Shown in pieces: positions 59,604 to 64,000 of a stretch of 64,000 bases of DNA (its first letter is position 1; every line of letters begins with the position of its first letter). The notes under the pieces were generated by a model, which was not told the DNA's origin, ran no database searches, and worked only from the letters and a program-made list of their open reading frames with translations. The translations under genes were made by a program, and so were the position numbers. Source of the stretch: Anoplopoma fimbria (taxonomy: Eukaryota > Chordata > Actinopteri > Perciformes > Anoplopomatidae); assembly GCF_027596085.1 (NCBI RefSeq), contig NC_072472.1, positions 7,006,745-7,070,744 of the forward strand, read 5' to 3'.

Positions 59604-60503
59604 CTATCATCAAAAATCACTACAGCAGCCTTTAAAAGAACCCATGAAATTAAAATGCACACTTATTTATAACGGCTTTTCATGAGCATTTTATGCAAGT
59701 CAATCATGATTTTCCAGAACAGCTTAATGTTCATAAATCCTTCGAGCTTTGAATTGGCTGACGTACATACACTATATACACGTGTAAAACAGGTCCAAAT
59801 GATTTAGAGGCGTCTGGTTATGAATGCGTTGGCTGGTGCTAATATTTTGTTACCAACAATGCCGATTGCCAACATGTTTTGCAAATATTAATTGTTTTAA
59901 ATTGGACCATTTCTTTGCCAAAAAAACATTTAATTAGTTTTGTGTTTCAATGCTTTCATCCTTGTGAGAATAGAAAAAGCATTATGGGACAGTTGCATAT
60001 TTACGTCCAGGCTAAAATATTATAATACCAGACGATTTGAATCCAAACGGCCATGTCGCTAGTGGAGGTAAAATAAATGAATAATTAAATAATATACTAA
60101 CATAGAAAAAGTCCCTTTTCTCATTGTTTACAAAGCAGAAGCAGTTTTTTGTATTGTTTTCATCTTCTGTTGCTAGCAGATTTAATAAAGCTATAGCTAC
60201 CTGGCGTAAGCAAATGCTTACACTAACACTCTGAGAGTTAGTTTAAAACTGAGTTTTTTAATATTTTGAGCTGATTAGTTTTAAAAACGACATCCCAGCA
60301 TAGTGTTTTTAAGATGCACATGACAGATACATGCACAAACATGTAATTTCCCCCATTTTTAGACAAGGAGATATTAAATAAAAAGGCTAACACAAGTATA
60401 AAACTTAAATAAGATTAATATTATAAAAAATGTTTGAACTTTAGACAGCACATTAATAGAGGAGAGATTTGCATTCAGTGTGTGTTCGGGTCCTGGAATG
60501 TAA

Positions 60504-61650
<1,147 letters not shown>

Positions 61651-61701
61651 CGCTGGCAGTACTGTTCTGCTATGACAGCAGGCTGGCTGATATGCACCCT
61701 C

Positions 61702-61703
<2 letters not shown>

Positions 61704-61769
<66 letters not shown>
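61704..61769. repeat. CA microsatellite
   Basis: A 66-base CA run, 158 bases after the flip exon. Confidence 0.97.
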
Positions 61770-61770
<1 letters not shown>

Positions 61771-62154
61771 CATACTCTGAGAAAAAAAGCAAGTGACAGA
61801 CATGCAGGTAGAGACTTAAAGCGTAGCCCGAGGGATACAGCATGACAGAAACAAGGCATGATGCAGCGCTAACAGTTCTACAGCAGCTAAGCTATGTGTT
61901 GCGACTGCAGATGAGGCCTCGCGCTCACACATTGGTTGTCGCCTCAGACGATCCCAGGGCATGTTCAGATGTTACTGTATGTCACACGAGATGCCACTAT
62001 TGTACGCCCTTTGCTGTGGTAGCACACACACACACGAGGCAAGTTTGTTGATGCACTTGAGCATGGAGAGAGCTGCCATATTTTGAAATAGAGCAGCATG
62101 CACCTTTCACATCCGCCATGTTCTTTGTAATCAGATCCGCAAGTGCAGGACACA

Positions 62155-62155
<1 letters not shown>

Positions 62156-62210
<55 letters not shown>
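62156..62210. repeat. CA microsatellite
   Basis: A 55-base CA run with short imperfect edges. Confidence 0.96.
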
Positions 62211-62214
<4 letters not shown>

Positions 62215-62409
62215 TACACACTCACTTTTTGTGTCAAGGTAATACGTTGAATGCCCCTTAAGGACGTAGCTGATTTATCGAAGGGAGATAAATGGCAGGG
62301 AGGAGCAAGAGTCAGAGCTCAGAGAGATCAGCTGCATACATTTGAATAAAAGGGTTTAAAAGGTGAATGTCAGAGCTGACAGACAAGGCAGGCTGTTGAA
62401 ATATGGAGG

Positions 62410-62625
62410 GAAATTAAAGGGCTAGTTCATCCAACTTACAGAAACAGATTTCCTCATTAAGCTCTAGTTATATGTAGCCATGCAGATCATTTTAATTGCA
62501 TTTTTTTTTTTTTTTTTTTTAAATCAATAGCAGCATCTCTGTCAAGGAACAATGTCATTGTTTCTTTAGATGATACACGGAACATGCTGTCAGCTGTTTT
62601 TTGCAGGGGCTATCTCTACACACAG
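62410..62625. repeat. dispersed teleost-type repeat remnant
   Basis: Contains attaaagggctagttcatcc and a 20-base T run near 62501-62520. The opening phrase is shared by a large family of fish repeats. Confidence 0.55.
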
Positions 62626-62629
62626 CGCT

Positions 62630-63260
62630 ACGGTTCCCATAAGAGAAACCTTTATGTTCCTGGGTAGAACATTTTTATAAAGGCTACAATTGTTCATCCT
62701 AGAACCAAGCATGAAGGCTTATACACAGAACTGTAGAAAGGTTCCACCCAGAACCCTTCTGTATTTGTTCTATCCAGAAACATTTCTCCTTCTAGCGCTA
62801 ACAAGAACCCACCCCGGGGTTCTACCAAACATCCGTTTATATTCCAAGGATTTTATTTAGAACCCACATCGAGGGTTCTTCTTTTTACACCCTATAGATC
62901 TTTCCCAACCATAACCATAGTGTTAGTTTAACAGGTTTGTCCTGCAGCCTTGGGCCCCATGAGGCTCTTGAAGGGCTGATGCGGTGCAGCTAAACCCTTA
63001 ACAATCATGGTTCTCAATCTTGAGTTTTTTGGAATGTGGTCTTGGAGGATCTTTTAACACCCAAACTTTCAGCAAACCTTGAAGAACTCTTTCTTCCAAA
63101 AAGGTTTTTTTTGAATGAAAAGGGTTCTTTATGGAACCCTTAGTCTCACAAAGCACCCTTGAAAACCCCCGCTTTAAAAAAGGGTTCTCCAGATGCAAAT
63201 GGCTCTAGGTAGAGCCTTAGCCCCCAAGGAACGCTTTTGAAACCCTTCTTTCTAGTAGTG
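62630..63260. repeat. AGAACC/GGTTCT-rich dispersed repeat
   Basis: About 630 bases with many spaced copies of agaacc, gaaccc or their complement ggttct, giving numerous small inverted repeats (for example aaagggttctttatggaacc). This matches a known style of teleost non-autonomous repeat. A 66-codon frame on the minus strand is a by-product. Confidence 0.65.
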
Positions 63261-64000
63261 GGTTTACTTCTGCTACGACCTACATCTAGGTATCTACCAA
63301 CCAACTAGTCAATGTACAGCGTGAAATGATGTAGAATACATTGGCCATTGCGCAACTTTGTAAGCACCATTTTTTTTAATACGATTTAGGTAAAAAAAGA
63401 CGCACGAACAATCAAATCAAAGTTCGTTGAATTGGCAAACGCCTGTTTATTAAGTCTCTGCATTTTCTGAACATAATGCAGGTGCAGATGATTGATGGGC
63501 CTTTCCTGATACATCTCATTGATATAAGTTTTCCTAGAATTACTATATTATAGCGCAATGATTAGTAAGTTTTACCTCTGATAAGTATGACATTTTCTAC
63601 CTTACACAGTGTGACAAGCAATAAAGTTAAACCATAGTTGTTGTCACGCAGTCTAAATATGCCTTTAGATGAAAAATGGATAAACCAAAATTAATTCGGA
63701 CATTGTTTCTTGAGAGATAAGTTGCTGATTCATTTTCTCCGTGCTGTTAGTACCAGAGATGTGGTAGAGGCAAAAATATAAAAGGTGCCAATTTTGGGCC
63801 AATAAAACCAAAATGTGATATAAATAAATATGTGGGAAAACATGCTTTTTTTTGTACTTTGGTCGAACAGATTCTTTTATGTAGAGAGTTAACTGAGTTC
63901 TGTATAAAGTTTTCTAAAATGTTTTAGGTAGGATGATAGCAGATCATTTTGCTAGCATGGCTACATACAGCTGTGGAGCATCAGATTGATAAAATAGAGT

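Overview
This window is from a ray-finned (teleost) fish genome. It holds the central part of one large gene on the + strand: gria3, the AMPA-type ionotropic glutamate receptor subunit GluA3. The host call rests on the gene itself, on tRNA/L2-type SINEs and many other dispersed repeats I recognise as teleost-type, on very long CA/GT microsatellites, and on GC-rich exons in AT-rich introns. Teleosts usually carry gria3a and gria3b; I cannot tell from this sequence which one this is.

Thirteen coding exons are found, numbered 3 to 15 on the standard vertebrate GRIA layout. Every intron is GT-AG and all phases match: 10885-11124, 17401-17585, 21352-21405, 22852-23010, 26355-26522, 27297-27401, 29318-29428, 39340-39546, 43854-44227, 55821-56019, 57845-58092, then the mutually exclusive flop (60659-60773) and flip (61431-61545) exons. 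Using one of the last two gives 2165 bp, or 721 complete codons. They run from inside the amino-terminal domain through ligand-binding segment S1, M1, the M2 pore loop, M3 and nearly all of S2. Exons 1-2 (signal peptide, start of the amino-terminal domain) and the exons for M4 and the cytoplasmic tail are not in the window. There is no second protein-coding host gene.

The introns make up about 96% of the window. They carry microsatellites, a tRNA-derived SINE, two short DNA transposons with terminal inverted repeats, a truncated antisense endogenous retrovirus fragment (LTR, primer-binding-like site and broken gag) in intron 9, and many degenerate interspersed repeats. Two RNA-level structures stand out. 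One is a near-textbook ADAR R/G editing hairpin across the exon 13 donor, with the target A facing a C. The other is a perfect 40-bp inverted repeat with a 122-bp spacer in intron 6. A 95-bp exact tandem duplication lies in intron 11.

The parts combine into a receptor subunit whose properties are tuned after transcription. The genome encodes Gln at the Q/R pore site (calcium-permeable unless edited), a candidate Arg/Gly editing codon split by intron 13, and flop-then-flip exons directly downstream. I found no convincing undescribed gene system. The most unusual signals are the intron 6 inverted repeat and the compact editing and splicing module at 57.8-61.6 kb.
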